A stretch of 64,000 bases of DNA, taken from Bolinopsis microptera. Taxonomy: Eukaryota > Ctenophora > Tentaculata > Lobata > Bolinopsidae. The notes beneath the pieces are model-generated. The model did not search any database, was not told the origin of the DNA, and saw only the letters and a list, made by a program, of their open reading frames with translations. This document shows, piece by piece, positions 12,101 to 21,682 of this stretch (positions within the stretch are counted from its first letter, which is position 1; each line of letters begins with the position of its first letter). The stretch lies in NCBI RefSeq assembly GCF_026151205.1, contig NC_087075.1, positions 4,128,359-4,192,358 on the forward strand, in the 5' to 3' direction. The position numbers and the translations under genes are program-made.

Positions 12101-15100
12101 GAAGCAGCAACGCTAAGGAAAAATAAAACCAACCGTATTATATACAACCACTAAAAGTGTGCGTATGTGATGTATATATTAAATAATATATATCAGCAAT
12201 ATATTGGAGAATCTTAGGGCTTTAATTGGGACAAAGGAGTCTGACAAGTGAGCCAGACATATCAACTGTAACCTAGCAACTGTAACCTAGCAACTGTAAC
12301 CTAGCAACTTATCAAACTGTAACATTGGGTTGTCTGGCTCAGCGAGGTATTGACATTGGTCAGTAGCAACGTGTGCAAAGGGAGGGGTACAAAAGATATA
12401 CAACAAGAGCTATAATATAGCAGTAGAAGGGCTTTCTAGCAACTTTTAATCAGGTTAGAAAAAGCAGGGAACAATTATAGACTGAAACAAGAATCTGAAA
12501 ATAAACAATAGACGCCTATAAATATGCGGCTCCCAGACATTTGTCGAGGAAGTACTAGGGGTGGAGCCAATACAGAAGAGCTATATAATAACATCTAATC
12601 GAGGACTTGTCACCAAGTTATTGACAGGTAGGGAGCAGTATCCCTATAATCCTAGCAACCAGGGCGCAACCAGGGAGCAATGAACATAGCATCCCTACAA
12701 TCCTAGCAACCAGGGCGCAACCAAGGAGCAATGAACATAGCATCCCTACAATCCTAGCAACCAGGGCGCAACCAAGGAGCAATGAACATAGCATCCCTAC
12801 AATCCTAGCAACCAGGGCGCAACCAAGGAGCAATGAACATAGCATCCCTACAATCCTAGCAACCAGGGCGCAACCAAGGAGCAATGAACATAGCATCCCT
12901 ACAATCCTAGCAACCAGGGCGCAACCAGGGAGCAATGAACATAGCATCCCTACAATCCTAGAGCAACCAAGGCGCAACCAAGGAGCAATGAACATAGCAT
13001 CCCTACAATCCTAGCAACCAGGGCGCAACCAGGGAGCAATGAACATAGCATCCCTACAATCCTAGCAACCAGGGCGCAACCAAGGAGCAATGAACATAGC
13101 ATCCCTACAATCCTAGCAACCAGGGCGCAACCAGGGAGCAATGAACATAGCATCCCTACAATCCTAGCAACCAGGGCGCAACCAAGGAGCAATGAACATA
13201 GCATCCCTACAATCCTTAGCAGGGGTAATACTGAGCTAGCGGCGATTTTGTGAGTTCCTAACTACTGAGTCTAAAACTAGTACTACGTTTTTAATGAAAC
13301 TTATAGCTATAATTCCTTGGAAGCTAATTGGTCATGAGAAATCTGAATTTAAGATCACTTTGTTTTTAACAATGCAAATTTTATGTAAAATAGTAACATT
13401 AGTATGACGACGGGTTTACTACTACTACTACTATTACATATGAAATATCAATAGGAAACCACAGGTAAAAGAAAACTCGCTTATTGGGTCATAAAATGTC
13501 GACAGAAACATGGCTTGTTTTACTGGAGTACGTGATGCTAGTGCCATTAGCTAATAGATATTATTAATGACACAAATATGTCACACTAATGTGACATCAC
13601 CTGACAGACATTATCGGGCTCTCATACCCATTATGCTGAGTATCCTCGTTATTGGTACGTACTAAGTTCAGTCAACAGCTGTGCAACAGACTAATCACGA
13701 GATTCTTATTGTCCTAGCGAATTGTCGTTCGATTTTATGAAGCTTAAAACGTAAGAGTAACGGTTTAAGTAACGTTTAGGTAAAGTAGCGTCTCGTCAGT
13801 TGATGAATTATAAATATAAGCAGCCAAACAAAACAGAATAAGGAAACAGAAAGATCCAGTATCCACAACACGACGTCAAAAACGAAACAAACTCATAACA
13901 AATTCTACAACATGACCTAAAAAATAAAATAAAACAAACTCATAACAAAATCTACGACAAGACCTTAAAAACAAAACAAACTCATAACAAATTCTACAAC
14001 ACGATCGAGCACTCAGCACTCAGCACAACCTAGCTTTGTGAAGCATGTAAAGGATTGTCTGAATGACTGACCCGTGTAGGAGCTAATCAAGAGAACTACA
14101 CGTTACCCACCACACATAATGTTATGACACGATCATTCATGTAATTTCATGAAATCATACCTTTATAAATAACACGTGACGTACATAATATGTCACGTGA
14201 CGTATGTTTTGTGTGACGTGTGTTACATATTTAATATTTATGTCACATAATGTCTTGTATGACATTCACCCCAGTCTCCTAATAAGTTACAGCTATACGC
14301 GACAAATATTTGTAGTGTGGAGATCTTGGGAATTCTTAATATGCTGGTGATGCCATAAATATGTTAAATATGTTAAATATGGTATGTAAGATCCTTATTG
14401 CGTAATAAGTCAATAAACGACTTTGTTAAATTCAGACTTCTATTCAAATCAAATCACAAATTTTATGCATCAACATGTTCACGATTTTTAGTCCAATATG
14501 AAATAATTGAGTGAAATCGAAAAGAGAAAGATCACCAAATCATGTTTATATTTTAATTTATTCAGTATTTTCTAGATTGGGATAAATCCAGCGAAATAAC
14601 TTTAATATTAATAAACCAACTTTTATTTCAAATCACGGAATTCCCAAAATCATTTCTAATTCACTCGAATTTGATACAACATTTTTTGAATTACTAAACT
14701 ATGTCTGTGAGAGTCTCTAAGTTTCGATGGAGAATGTTAGGACATATCTTAAGAGGACAGGAAGACTCACCAGCATACACCTCTATGTTATTTGCTATAA
14801 ATTCTGATATTTTTATGGAAGGGAGACGGGGTAGACCATGTTTAAACTTATTAGATGTTATTAGAAAAGACTTGACTAGAAGAAATCTTGATATTAGACT
14901 TAAGAATTTGACTGATTTCGAAGACCTTAGATTTTTAGCTTTAGATAGGGAGGAGTGGAAGAAGTTAGAAGATGGTTGATGTTTTTGTTTTCTTTTTTAT
15001 GCGTTTTGATATCTATAAGGTGCCTAGGATGCTCTTTTAAAGAGATATTTCGTACTTTGAAAGATTTACTACTACTACTACTAAACTACCAATAAGTTTA

Positions 15101-16139
15101 GCCTGTCGCCCTTAAAAGACTTTGAGGCAATGCAAGCCATAGTATAGCATTCACTAATGTGTAATAACAAGTATCCAATGCATGGATACTATCCATCAAA
15201 AAAGGTAGGGTAAATTTTTGAAATACCATTGAAACCTTACTTGAACTTACATTAACTTTAAGATTTATTTATTATTTATTTATTTACTAAATGTGCGTCA
15301 TGACACAGCCATAAAACTACCTTACTTTATGTTACAGTTATAAAACTGTGTAATGTCGGAATGTGGTGAATGATTATCGGCGTTTTAAGTTTACAATTTG
15401 AAGACCTCGCCTATATCTCATGACGTGTTAGCGTGTTAATAATACCTGACAACTATAACAAGCTATGAGAGTATGAGGTATTTGACACATTTTTATGACC
15501 TCATATTATACTTACTTATAACTTTGTTATTTTTTTATTAAATTTCTGAGTTTTAGATTGTTAAAAAGTTTGTACGGCTTAATTTACCTTCCATATACGT
15601 GCAATAAACGATAATACAACGTCACACACATATGTGATTTATTAAAATTTAGTTGCATTTTATATTTAAATGAATAAGTATAACAACACTGAGCAGCACA
15701 TCAAGAATTACAGAAATAAAACATTTGATCAAACATTCAAACCAAACACCAAACACCAAACACCAAAATTAAACTATTAAATGATAAAATCTACTGAAGA
15801 ACTTACCCTTATCAAAGAAGAAAGACTTCTTAGAGTCAATGGGCATTTTACAGGAGTCACAACTGAAACAGTACCTGTGCCACTTCTGGTCGAGCGCTAC
15901 CACCCACTTCATACCTGCCACAACATATGTCATTTTAATTTAATCTGTATCACTATCAAATTGGTATCAAATTTATTTTATGAGTAGTATTGAAAGTACG
16001 TACAAATAAAACTAAAAACTGAAAAAATAAAAGTATTAAAGCTTAAAAGTATTAAAACATTAAATTAATAAAACTTTATACCTATAGGTTTAGAGCACCC
16101 TGCACAAAGTGTTTCTCCTTTTGTAGACTTCTCAGCCAT
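198..16139 (-). CDS. Four-LIM-domain protein, two alternative first-exon sets
   Basis: Zinc-binding LIM-only adaptor of the general FHL/PINCH/paxillin type; I do not assign an orthologue. Minus-strand exons: isoform A begins 16139-16082 and 15914-15807; isoform B begins 7009-6859; both join 6512-6455, 4170-4041, 3764-3688, 3351-3209, 2831-2694 and 280-198 (stop 200-198). All junctions are GT-AG and phases match (1,1,2,0,2,1,1). Isoform A sums to 795 nt (264 residues), isoform B to 780 nt (259 residues). Each LIM shows C-x2-C-x17-H-x2-C-x2-C-x2-C followed 18-22 residues later by a C-x2-C pair. LIM4 ends with H-x2-C instead. Repeated core motifs are WVVAL/WVIGL, DCFKC and IDSK/IDPK. There is no other domain, so it is probably a protein-interaction scaffold. 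An AATAAA on the minus strand overlaps the stop codon. Introns are heavily invaded by repeats. Family assignment is from zinc-ligand spacing only. Confidence 0.87.
579..866 (+). pseudogene. Non-LTR retrotransposon 3' ORF fragment
   Basis: An open frame running 579-866 to a TAG contains a TGHCGLNKHLHTIR stretch followed by a CPMCG...H...CP zinc-knuckle-like motif. That combination is typical of the extreme C-terminus (after RNase H) of LINE polyproteins. In-frame stops occur just upstream at 567 and 576, so it is 5'-truncated. It lies in the last LIM-gene intron in antisense orientation to the host gene. Confidence 0.75.
1018..2503. mobile_element. Foldback-type element, copy A
   Basis: Begins with a near-perfect 329-bp palindrome (1018-1346, arms about 160 bp) with outer edges ATTTGACCAAAACCC / GGGTTTTGGTCAAAT. 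A non-coding body follows, running to TGCTTGCCAGCATTGTGAT at about 2503. The entire unit reappears inverted at 47287-49070, and a deleted copy lies at 42442-43006. The body of this copy is about 285 bp shorter than that of copy B. It encodes no recognisable protein, so it is presumably non-autonomous. Confidence 0.8.
4190..5941. repeat. 14-bp satellite (RFX X-box in nearly every unit)
   Basis: About 125 uninterrupted copies of GTAACCTAGCAACT, with single-base variants (TCTAG, CATAG, GTATCC) becoming commoner toward the 5940 end. Each canonical unit fits the X-box consensus GTNRCC-N-RGYAAC bound by RFX factors. The array lies in the LIM-gene intron between exons 6512-6455 and 4170-4041. Three more units occur at 12268-12308, and isolated units sit inside the composite repeat at 6049-6271. 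Confidence 0.95.
6049..6271. repeat. 76-bp composite tandem repeat
   Basis: About 2.6 copies of a unit that combines an ATAACATTAGTAGCAGC segment, a TAGAAAACTAGTAGTAGC segment and one GTAACCTAGCAAC X-box unit. It directly follows the large 14-bp array. Confidence 0.85.
6322..6420. repeat. AT-rich 8-bp tandem repeat
   Basis: About a dozen copies of AAATTTAT, palindromic overall, in the same LIM-gene intron. Confidence 0.9.
6859..7009 (-). CDS. LIM gene isoform B first exon (alternative first LIM half)
   Basis: A 151-nt exon from an ATG (MSSATCPACF) carrying CPAC...H-KE-C-FTC-HKC, ending at a GTATAC donor in phase 1. It splices to the same exon (6512-6455) as isoform A and leaves the same 18-residue spacing to the CVDC pair. 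No in-frame acceptor giving phase 1 is visible immediately upstream, so I take the methionine as a real start. A TATATAG string lies about 25 nt upstream of the ATG. Confidence 0.75.
7200..7320 (-). pseudogene. Possible decayed copy of LIM exon B
   Basis: The segment shares GAGTATCCA, CACGTGG and GAGGACATT-like blocks in the same order as exon 7009-6859, with a large internal gap and loss of the zinc ligands. It lies about 200 bp upstream of that exon and is flanked by short AAAGCACAAAT repeats. This is weak similarity judged by eye. Confidence 0.25.
7743..7995. repeat. 85-bp tandem repeat, 3 copies
   Basis: Copies start at 7743, 7828 and 7913. Each begins GGCAGGTTTTCYATTAACTT and contains an ATTACGGCAGTGATAAAG block. 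The GGCAGGTT motif recurs inverted through the surrounding TIR element, as expected for subterminal transposase-binding repeats. Confidence 0.85.
8309..8495. repeat. Interstitial telomere-like array (TTAGGG/TCAGGG)
   Basis: About 185 bp of GGGTTA and GGGTCA hexamers. TTAGGG is the common metazoan telomere unit, and the admixture of TCAGGG indicates decay. The apparent Asn/Pro-rich reading frame on the minus strand is an artefact of the repeat. Confidence 0.9.
8500..9551 (-). mobile_element. MULE-type element with 9-bp TSD (decayed)
   Basis: Flanked by GGGTTACTG at 8491-8499 and 9552-9560, a 9-bp target duplication as expected for Mutator-like elements. Ends are GGTAACACGACTCC (left) and, on the complementary strand, GATTGGGCGACATC (right). 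Both run into repeated GCGACATCTGTCCGACA subterminal motifs. The interior on the minus strand matches the element at 18981-20150, including its transposase remnant, but with many stops. It is inserted in the telomere-like array, so that array predates it. Confidence 0.8.
10036..10087. repeat. Perfect hairpin
   Basis: An 18-bp stem (TATAGGTTGACCTCCCAC and its complement) around a loop of about 10 nt, inside the 7525-11114 element. Confidence 0.85.
10480..10593. mobile_element. Small hAT-like MITE, TSD not preserved
   Basis: TIR CAGTGGCGAAACG at 10480 and CGTTTCGCCACTG ending at 10593 flank a run of 24 C. The TIR resembles that of the element at 39720-40009 (CAGTGGCGTAACG). The flanking 8-mers do not match, so the assignment rests on the TIR alone. 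Confidence 0.6.
11335..11390. repeat. Perfect 16-bp-stem hairpin
   Basis: AGTACAGCTGTCGAGT and its exact complement are separated by about 24 nt that itself carries GTACT/AGTAC repeats. Confidence 0.85.
12268..12308. repeat. Three-unit outpost of the X-box satellite
   Basis: Three perfect GTAACCTAGCAAC units at 14-bp spacing, identical to the large array at 4190-5941 about 6.3 kb away. Confidence 0.9.
12637..13216. repeat. 51-bp minisatellite
   Basis: About 11 copies of a 51-bp unit (CATCCCTACAATCCTAGCAA...GGAGCAATGAACATAG). Because 51 is divisible by 3, it generates long repeated pseudo-ORFs on the minus strand. One unit near 12960 is irregular (CTAGAGCAACC), and AAGG/AGGG variants alternate. 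Confidence 0.95.
13218..14700. other. No gene seen
   Basis: AT-rich intronic DNA of LIM isoform A. It contains a weak repeat of about 60 bp (AAACAAACTCATAACAAATTCTA, about 3 copies, 13870-14005), several CACGTG/TGACGT motifs around 14170-14225 and ACT microsatellites. Confidence 0.5.
14701..15090 (+). pseudogene. LINE 3' end (5'-truncated)
   Basis: Open frame 14701-14979 encodes a FRWRMLGHILRG...GRRGRP...DVIRKDL...ALDREEWKKL pattern, typical of the C-terminal tail of RTE/CR1-like reverse transcriptase polyproteins. A short 3' UTR follows and ends in (ACT)n at about 15067-15085, as many LINEs do. The catalytic domain is missing. It lies antisense in the long intron of LIM isoform A. Confidence 0.7.
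15091..15806. other. No gene seen
   Basis: AT-rich intronic sequence with ATTT repeats around 15265-15290 and a short CCAAACACCAAACA repeat near 15740. I see nothing else. Confidence 0.5.
15807..16139 (-). CDS. LIM gene isoform A 5' exons (alternative first LIM half)
   Basis: Exon 16139-16082 starts at ATG (MAEKSTKGET) and encodes the first zinc-ligand pair CAGC. Exon 15914-15807 supplies the WVVALDQKWHRYC stretch and ligands CFSCDSC, and ends at a GTAAGT donor in phase 1. It fits directly onto exon 6512-6455, which supplies the CVDC pair after an 18-residue linker, the same spacing as LIM3. A TTCCACAG acceptor-like site lies about 25 nt upstream of the ATG, so a non-coding 5' exon further upstream is possible. 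The intron to 6512 would be about 9.3 kb and contains the 7525-11114 element and the 51-bp minisatellite. Confidence 0.75.
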
Positions 16140-18149
16140 ATTCAGGGTTCCGTTCCCAGCTGTGGAATTATGATTTAATAAATCGCGTTAAAATGTACTT
16201 AAATTCGAGTTATTCAATATTTGCTTTAGATTAGAAGATCATTATAACTTTTCAGCAGTTTGGGGTGGCCAGCCAATTGTGGTAAAAAGTTTCGAACCGA
16301 CAAATATGGTGGCTGCAGAAATATAAAGAAAAAACAGTTTCTTCAAAAAGCCGAAAGCAGACCCGGAATCAAACACATATATATTTATATATATATATTA
16401 TGTGTATATTAATATATAATACTGCCACTGACAATATGTGAACTAAAATGAGGAACAAACATGCGAACTTTGAGAAGTCACATAAATATGCAGATCTTTT
16501 ATTTCTAGAATCTCACAAATCAACATCGGTTGTGATTAGTGACTGTCATATGAGGTGGTAATATTTTAATAAAAAGCTTTATCAAATTTAAGTTATACAT
16601 AAAAAAGTAGGATATAACAAAAAAGAAATTTAAAAAAGAAAAGACAAAAATTACAGCCATCAAATAACACATAAATATTCATAAACTGTTGTGTTGATAT
16701 AAAGATATATTCATAAGTGGTGAAGTGAGAAACAGAATGATGTAAGGGAAGGTGGTACCAGCGATCAAGTTACACGGGTTAAATGTCGTAACTGAGGCTT
16801 ACAGGGATTAAACAAACTGCCATCTGAGGACCGTTTCGCTGACAACGAACACACGTGTGATGTATAGGATTAAATAAGTCATGTTGAGACGGCTGACGGC
16901 TACAAATTCTTTGTTGCATCAAAATGGTCAATCTGGTTATTAAGATCATGCGGCAGACATAAATTAGCTTTATTCCGAATATCCACAAACATATAAACAG
17001 TAAGAATGCACAGATAATTCCATTAACAAACTCACACCAGCATGATGCTAAGTGCAGTTGAACGACAAAAGGGCAACAAAATGAAATCAACTCAGCACCA
17101 CGCAATACACTGACAAATAATAAAACCTCCTCTGCGTTATTTAAACAATACCCATATATTAATATAATATAATAATATATTATGATATACCCCATACTGT
17201 ATTGTACACTGATTTACCCTGGACTCTATTCAAACGGAGATCGATTTACGTCGGAGATCGATTTACGTCGCCATGGCAATGGTATAAGAGCTCGTGTTTA
17301 TAACCTAACGTACTCATATCCAATAAGGTATAGTCTGTAACGAACAGGAACGAGAAACCCAGCTGTGATATAATGCCACTGCGCAGTCACAAACTTGACA
17401 AATGAGATGTGTTACGCCTGGGTGGCTGACTCGGTAGATTTATAAAATGCATCTGATTTGTGACTTGATATCTGATGTCAACTGGTCACTTTGTTACTCG
17501 TGTTAATAGGAAACCGTGTTAGCGAATCAACAAGGGAGGGAGAGAATTAAGTTTCAACTGGACTGATCGCGCTAGGTGCTATATATTAATATATTCGTTG
17601 TTTAAATTATATTATGGATAATATTATGAAGGAGCAGCTCCGTTATTTGATACCGATAAATATGATTTGTCAGATCCCTGTAATGGTCATGGATCAGTTA
17701 AAAACGACAGCTATTCAAGGTATTAAAGGTATTAAAGATATGATGAGATACAACAATGGGGCAAGGTCTCTATGTTTCGAACCTTGGAGTTGGAACATTA
17801 GAGATATTACATTACACACCTGGTGCCTCCCGACATCTTCCTGACCAATCAGAGGGAGGGTAACCGATCACGTGACCATTACCCGACCAATCAGAGGGCT
17901 GGACAATAGGAATTCTTCTGGTGGCGTAAGTGGCTGTTCGGGGGAGCACTTTTCAGAGGGGTTTATTACTACTTTACTAGATGTCAGGTGGTCAGGGGAG
18001 GAAAAGAATGTTGGAATGTTGGATATAGATTGAACAGACGGTCCTATGTTTGAACTACTTAATAGATTGAGGCCCTGGATCGGAAAGACTGAAAGAAAAA
18101 TAAAAAATACTCAGAAATAAAGGTTGCTATTATAAGTATAGGGCTGTTA
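16140..18149. other. Upstream region of the LIM gene; no confident gene
   Basis: Holds the presumed promoter of LIM isoform A. A 138-codon open frame (16779-17195, minus) is hydrophobic but matches no family I recognise and shows no splice or promoter context. The frame at 17614-17844 also lacks support. A tandem GTCGGAGATCGATTTAC pair lies near 17240-17270. Confidence 0.4.
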
Positions 18150-19265
18150 CCTTATCGGACCTTATTTGGACGGACATTAAATGAACGGACATAATTATAA
18201 ACGGACATTAATATGAACGCTAGAAGGCATTCAAAGCCATCAAAATTAAAAATCCGAATTCTTTTTTTTTTTTTTTACGTTTTTTTATTTCAGCAAATGA
18301 TTTTTAAATCCATTTTTTATACAGTAAGTAAGAAAAGCAGTCGTTCAGCAGTAAACATTTAAAAATATGTGTACATGACCAGTGTCTAATATCACATATC
18401 ATTTTCATCAAATGGGGTTTCGTGCATGAAATACTAAATAGTCCATGCTTAATTAAAGCATCAGTGATTTATAGCTTTATATGGAAACCTTTTTTCTTCA
18501 AACTACCCCAGTCCTGCATTTCAGTGTTAACTTTTACAAGCCATTCGGCGTGAAGTGGTTTTATCTTAGACAACTTTAGGTTAACCTTAACATCACGTGG
18601 AGCTTTCCTAGCACAGTTTCATTACCTCCCCTGAGTAATATGAACTATATCAACGTCGGACAATGTCCTTGGAAACACGATTAACCGTAATATCTAGAGG
18701 CTAGAACAAGTTTGTCATGTTGGCGGGGACTAGCTCATGAACTATGTCATTGAGTACCGTAATTTCGTTGACTTTTTTCGCCAAGTGACCCTTGAAAACA
18801 TCATATACCAGTAAAGTTTTCTGTTCCTCCGGCAGACCAAGGAGAACCGTTCCGTTGTAAACTTAATACGGCACAATAAAGTTCTCATAGTTGTCATATT
18901 CTGGACGAAAAGTTAGAATTTTTGAAAAAATTTCAACGGACTTTAACTTGGACGGACCTTAAATGAACGGACTTTATTTGGATAATGGATTGGGCGACAT
19001 CTGTCCGACAGCGACATCTGTCCGACATCTGTCGGACAGATGTCGCTGTCGGACAGGAGTCGTTTTTGGCGACATCTGTCCGAATTTCATATCATATTGT
19101 AATTTCGGTTCACATTCGTATTTCACAAGCTCACGGGTAATCTCGTGACGTTCTAATGCTAATGTGATCCCTTAATATCTGATCCATGGATACGTCATTG
19201 ACTAGTTGAGAACAGGATCGTGCTAGCCGTACCCTACTAACAAGCTGTCGATCACATCACAGGAC

Positions 19266-19873
19266 ATGAGTATATATAGGACAGCAGTATGGAGAACAGT
19301 TATCACAATCCACAATGGGGTAGTCTACGGTACCTTCAATTCCGCACCTAATCTCTTCCATCAGCTCTTCACAGTCGGCTGGCACCTCCCCCTGTTCTAT
19401 GGACTCCTTCCTGGAAAAACGACGACCCTCTACTGCAACATGTTCGAGGAGATGGGGGCTACCAACCACAATCCATCCTCATGGACTACGAGCTCGCCAT
19501 TCACAACGCAGTTGCTTCCGTATGGCCCTCCACTACCAGACGTGGATACAACTTCCACTACAAGAAAGCCCTCCTGAAGCATGTTAACCATACCAACATC
19601 TGGGAGGAGTATCTGACTCCAAACTCTCCTGTTCCGGATTTCTTTTTTTCTCGATTGCCTACGTACCGGAGAATGACGTCCATCTGGAGACACCTGAAGC
19701 CCCTCCTTCCTATAGACATGGCTGAGTTTGCTTCATACTACGAAAACACTTGGATCGGGACATCAACCACCAATATTGGCATCACGGATTCCATTCAATG
19801 CTCTCCTGCTCGAAGCCCACAATCTGGAAGTTCCTTGATCGCCTTAAAGCAGAAAAAGCCCTTACAGACGTGA
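19266..19873 (+). pseudogene. MULE transposase remnant
   Basis: In one frame, FYGLLPGKTTTLYCNMFEE resembles the segment just before the catalytic core of MULE transposases. A frameshift near 19470 leads into MDYELAIHNAV...FHYKKALLKHV, the usual D-F/Y-E-x-A-x-x-N-A block and following H, and then YYENTWIG. A second frameshift follows near 19780. It is inactive as it stands. The antisense of 8700-9250 is a more decayed copy. Confidence 0.75.
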
Positions 19874-20202
19874 AGAAAACCAATCTGTGATATTGTAATT
19901 TATTGAATTAATTTATATAACATTTATATAACATTTAAACTATTGTCCAATTTATCGACATCAAATGAAAATAAACTATGGTAGTAAACTATGGCTCAGA
20001 TACATACTATACAACTTAGCAAGTAACAGTTCAGATCATGTCTCTAATTGGAAATGTGTCGTATTGAAATCAGTTCACAATTTCAATTTCGGACAGATGT
20101 CGTTTTTTTCTGGTACCCTGAATCGGAAAAATGTCGCTGTCAGACGGTAATCGTACTATATAGTGACAACACTATATAGAGACAATCACTTTATAATGAC
20201 AG

Positions 20203-20243
20203 CTGATCTTTGTCATTATATAGTGTGCAAAACGCACACTATA
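20203..20243. repeat. Hairpin at the inner MULE end
   Basis: A 17-bp stem with one mismatch (GTCATTATATAGTGTGC / GCACACTATATAGTGAC) around AAAAC. Further CTATATAGTGAC copies lie at 20157-20190. These probably represent subterminal repeats of the inner element. Confidence 0.7.
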
Positions 20244-20444
20244 TAGTGACTTTTATCTTATATATATCGACTTTTCCTTACTTTTCTTTAATTCTACTTT
20301 TAGAATACTACTAAAGCAAATAATTTCATTTAAGTAAAATGTATAACTGTCATAGAAATATAGTACAATCGAAAATGTAAATATCAATATCATATAAAAT
20401 CCCAATATCATAAAACCGATAATATCAATAATCAAATGTCGAAT

Positions 20445-21556
20445 TCATAGTGCAGCAGAAACAGCAGAGAGATAATCAATGACTTCGTACTCCTGGTTAT
20501 CGTAGGCTTGCATGAAGGATTCCAGAAGGGAGTCGTACCCAGACGTGGGCGCCGCCGCCGGTACGCCGCCGCCGCCGATAAATTCGACACGCCGCCGCCG
20601 CCGATAAATTTCGATCGGCGCGCCGAATGTAAAATTTTTGCCTAAACAGTTAAAAAAATGAGTGACACGCAACAGATAATTTAATTTACGCAACGGATAA
20701 ATTAATTTGGCCAGCCTCCAAGTCTTGACGTATTCGGGTGTTACAAAAGAATTTGAAACTACATTTCGTAACATCAGTTGTGCCGTTATCGTAGCCAAAT
20801 ATCTGCTTGTTGCTGAACAGAGTATAAATAGTTGCTCTTTCAAATCGTCATACAATTTTGAAATGAACCTTAGCATACAAAGTGTAAATTAGCTTATAAG
20901 ATGTCAGTCAGTGGTACAATGACTATGTTGCCAAAAAATTGGTTCCAGCCGCCGATACGCCGCTGCCGCCGAGTGAAATACGGCCTCACGCCGCCGCTGC
21001 AGCATTTTCGGCGGCGCCCACGTCTGGTCGTACCTTATACACTTGGAAGCTCTCTGGGATGGAGGTCTTCTCATCAGTCTTTCCGTGATCATCTGGTCTG
21101 TTAGTCCTTGCTCTAGTTTGAGGGCTTCAAGGAATTTCCAGATGGTAGGATTTGAACACTGGACGAGGCTGCGGAAACCATTATGCCATCCTTCTGCAAG
21201 GTTCGAAAAGCGTGGGAGACCAGCTAGACAGCAGTCGTACTGGTTCCAGGACAGGTGATCGAAGCGAGCAGGTCTGTTTGGTGTTATCATCCACGTAGAC
21301 TCAAAGTATAAGGTTAAGGCATCCATATCTGCGGGGAGGGTAGGTCTAAGGGTCTGCTCGCAACCGCTCGTGCTGTTCGCACCATCTTCGAGAGGCTGTT
21401 GGTCTGACACCCAAGGTTAGCTCTGCACTCGAAGTCCAGTCCTGAAAGAACTTCAGCAACGATCCGTTTAGTTGATGTGTCCGATGTCACTGCACGTTCC
21501 TTCATCGTCTTCTTAGAGCGATGGACCAAGATCTCTGCTCTTTGTTCATCGTGGTT
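20445..21556 (-). pseudogene. MULE transposase with internal deletion, split by an hAT insert
   Basis: Reading right to left, 21540-21360 encodes a KERA...IVAEVLSGL...NSLSKMVRTAR pattern, as in the N-terminal part of MULE transposases. After a frame change it moves straight to LYFESTWMI, NLAEGWHNGF, VQCSNPTIWKFLEALKLEQG, the C-terminal region. The DDE core that should lie between is absent. The coding sequence is then interrupted by the 487-bp hAT element at 20540-21026. Past the insert the same frame continues to a stop at 20445. It cannot encode an active enzyme. Confidence 0.75.
20540..21026. mobile_element. Non-autonomous hAT element (487 bp)
   Basis: TIR CAGACGTGGGCGCCGCCG and its complement, flanked by an exact 8-bp duplication GTCGTACC (20532-20539 and 21027-21034), the hAT signature. 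Ends are rich in GCC repeats while the centre is AT-rich. Open frames across it are artefacts. It is the youngest visible layer of the nest. Confidence 0.9.
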
Positions 21557-21682
21557 GTCAGACAGATGTCGCTGTCGGACAGGAGTCGTGTTACCCTTTA
21601 TTTGAACGGACATTAAGATGAACGTTATATTAGGGCCTCCAGCGTTCAATTAATGTCCGTCCAAATAAGGTCCGATAAGGTA

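Larger units (their letters stand above)
11121..12617. other. Non-coding stretch in the LIM intron
   Basis: I see no gene. It contains a hairpin (11335-11390), three 14-bp units with CACGTG (11884-11930) and three X-box units (12268-12308). The open frame at 11085-11300 matches nothing I recognise. Confidence 0.5.
18981..21595. mobile_element. MULE with 9-bp TSD, itself invaded
   Basis: Flanked by CTTTATTTG at 18972-18980 and 21596-21604. The left end GATAATGGATTGGGCGACAT and right end GGAGTCGTGTTACC match the two ends of the element at 8500-9551. Multiple GCGACATCTGTCCGACA motifs sit near both ends. The first part carries a plus-strand transposase remnant. A second, minus-strand transposase segment (about 20144-21556) appears to be a further insertion, because TGTCAGAC occurs at both of its edges. 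Confidence 0.75.
18150..21680. mobile_element. TA-flanked TIR element hosting a transposon nest
   Basis: Perfect TIR CCTTATCGGACCTTATTTGG at 18150 and its complement ending at 21680, both bordered by TA (18148-18149 and 21681-21682). Subterminal GAACGGACATTAA repeats occur at both ends. Its own body is 18150-18980 and 21596-21680; everything between is a later MULE-type insertion. A TA duplication suggests a Tc1/mariner-like mechanism, but no transposase of that type is visible. Short derivatives lie at 36383-36464 and near 41370-41435. Confidence 0.75.

Noticed and set aside
12618-13204. Long minus-strand open frames with a 17-residue repeat
   Set aside because: They are translations of the 51-bp minisatellite; the length is a multiple of three, so no stop arises. 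There is no start context or domain.
7010-15806. A missing exon encoding the second half of an extra LIM domain between 15807 and 7009
   Set aside because: None was found, and it is unnecessary if the two exon sets are alternatives joined to 6512.
16779-17195. 138-codon hydrophobic open frame as a membrane protein gene
   Set aside because: AT-rich, no recognisable family, no splice or promoter support; hydrophobicity follows from composition.
20445-20876. 143-codon minus frame as one gene
   Set aside because: It runs from the hAT element across its TIR into the MULE C-terminus; a chance fusion.
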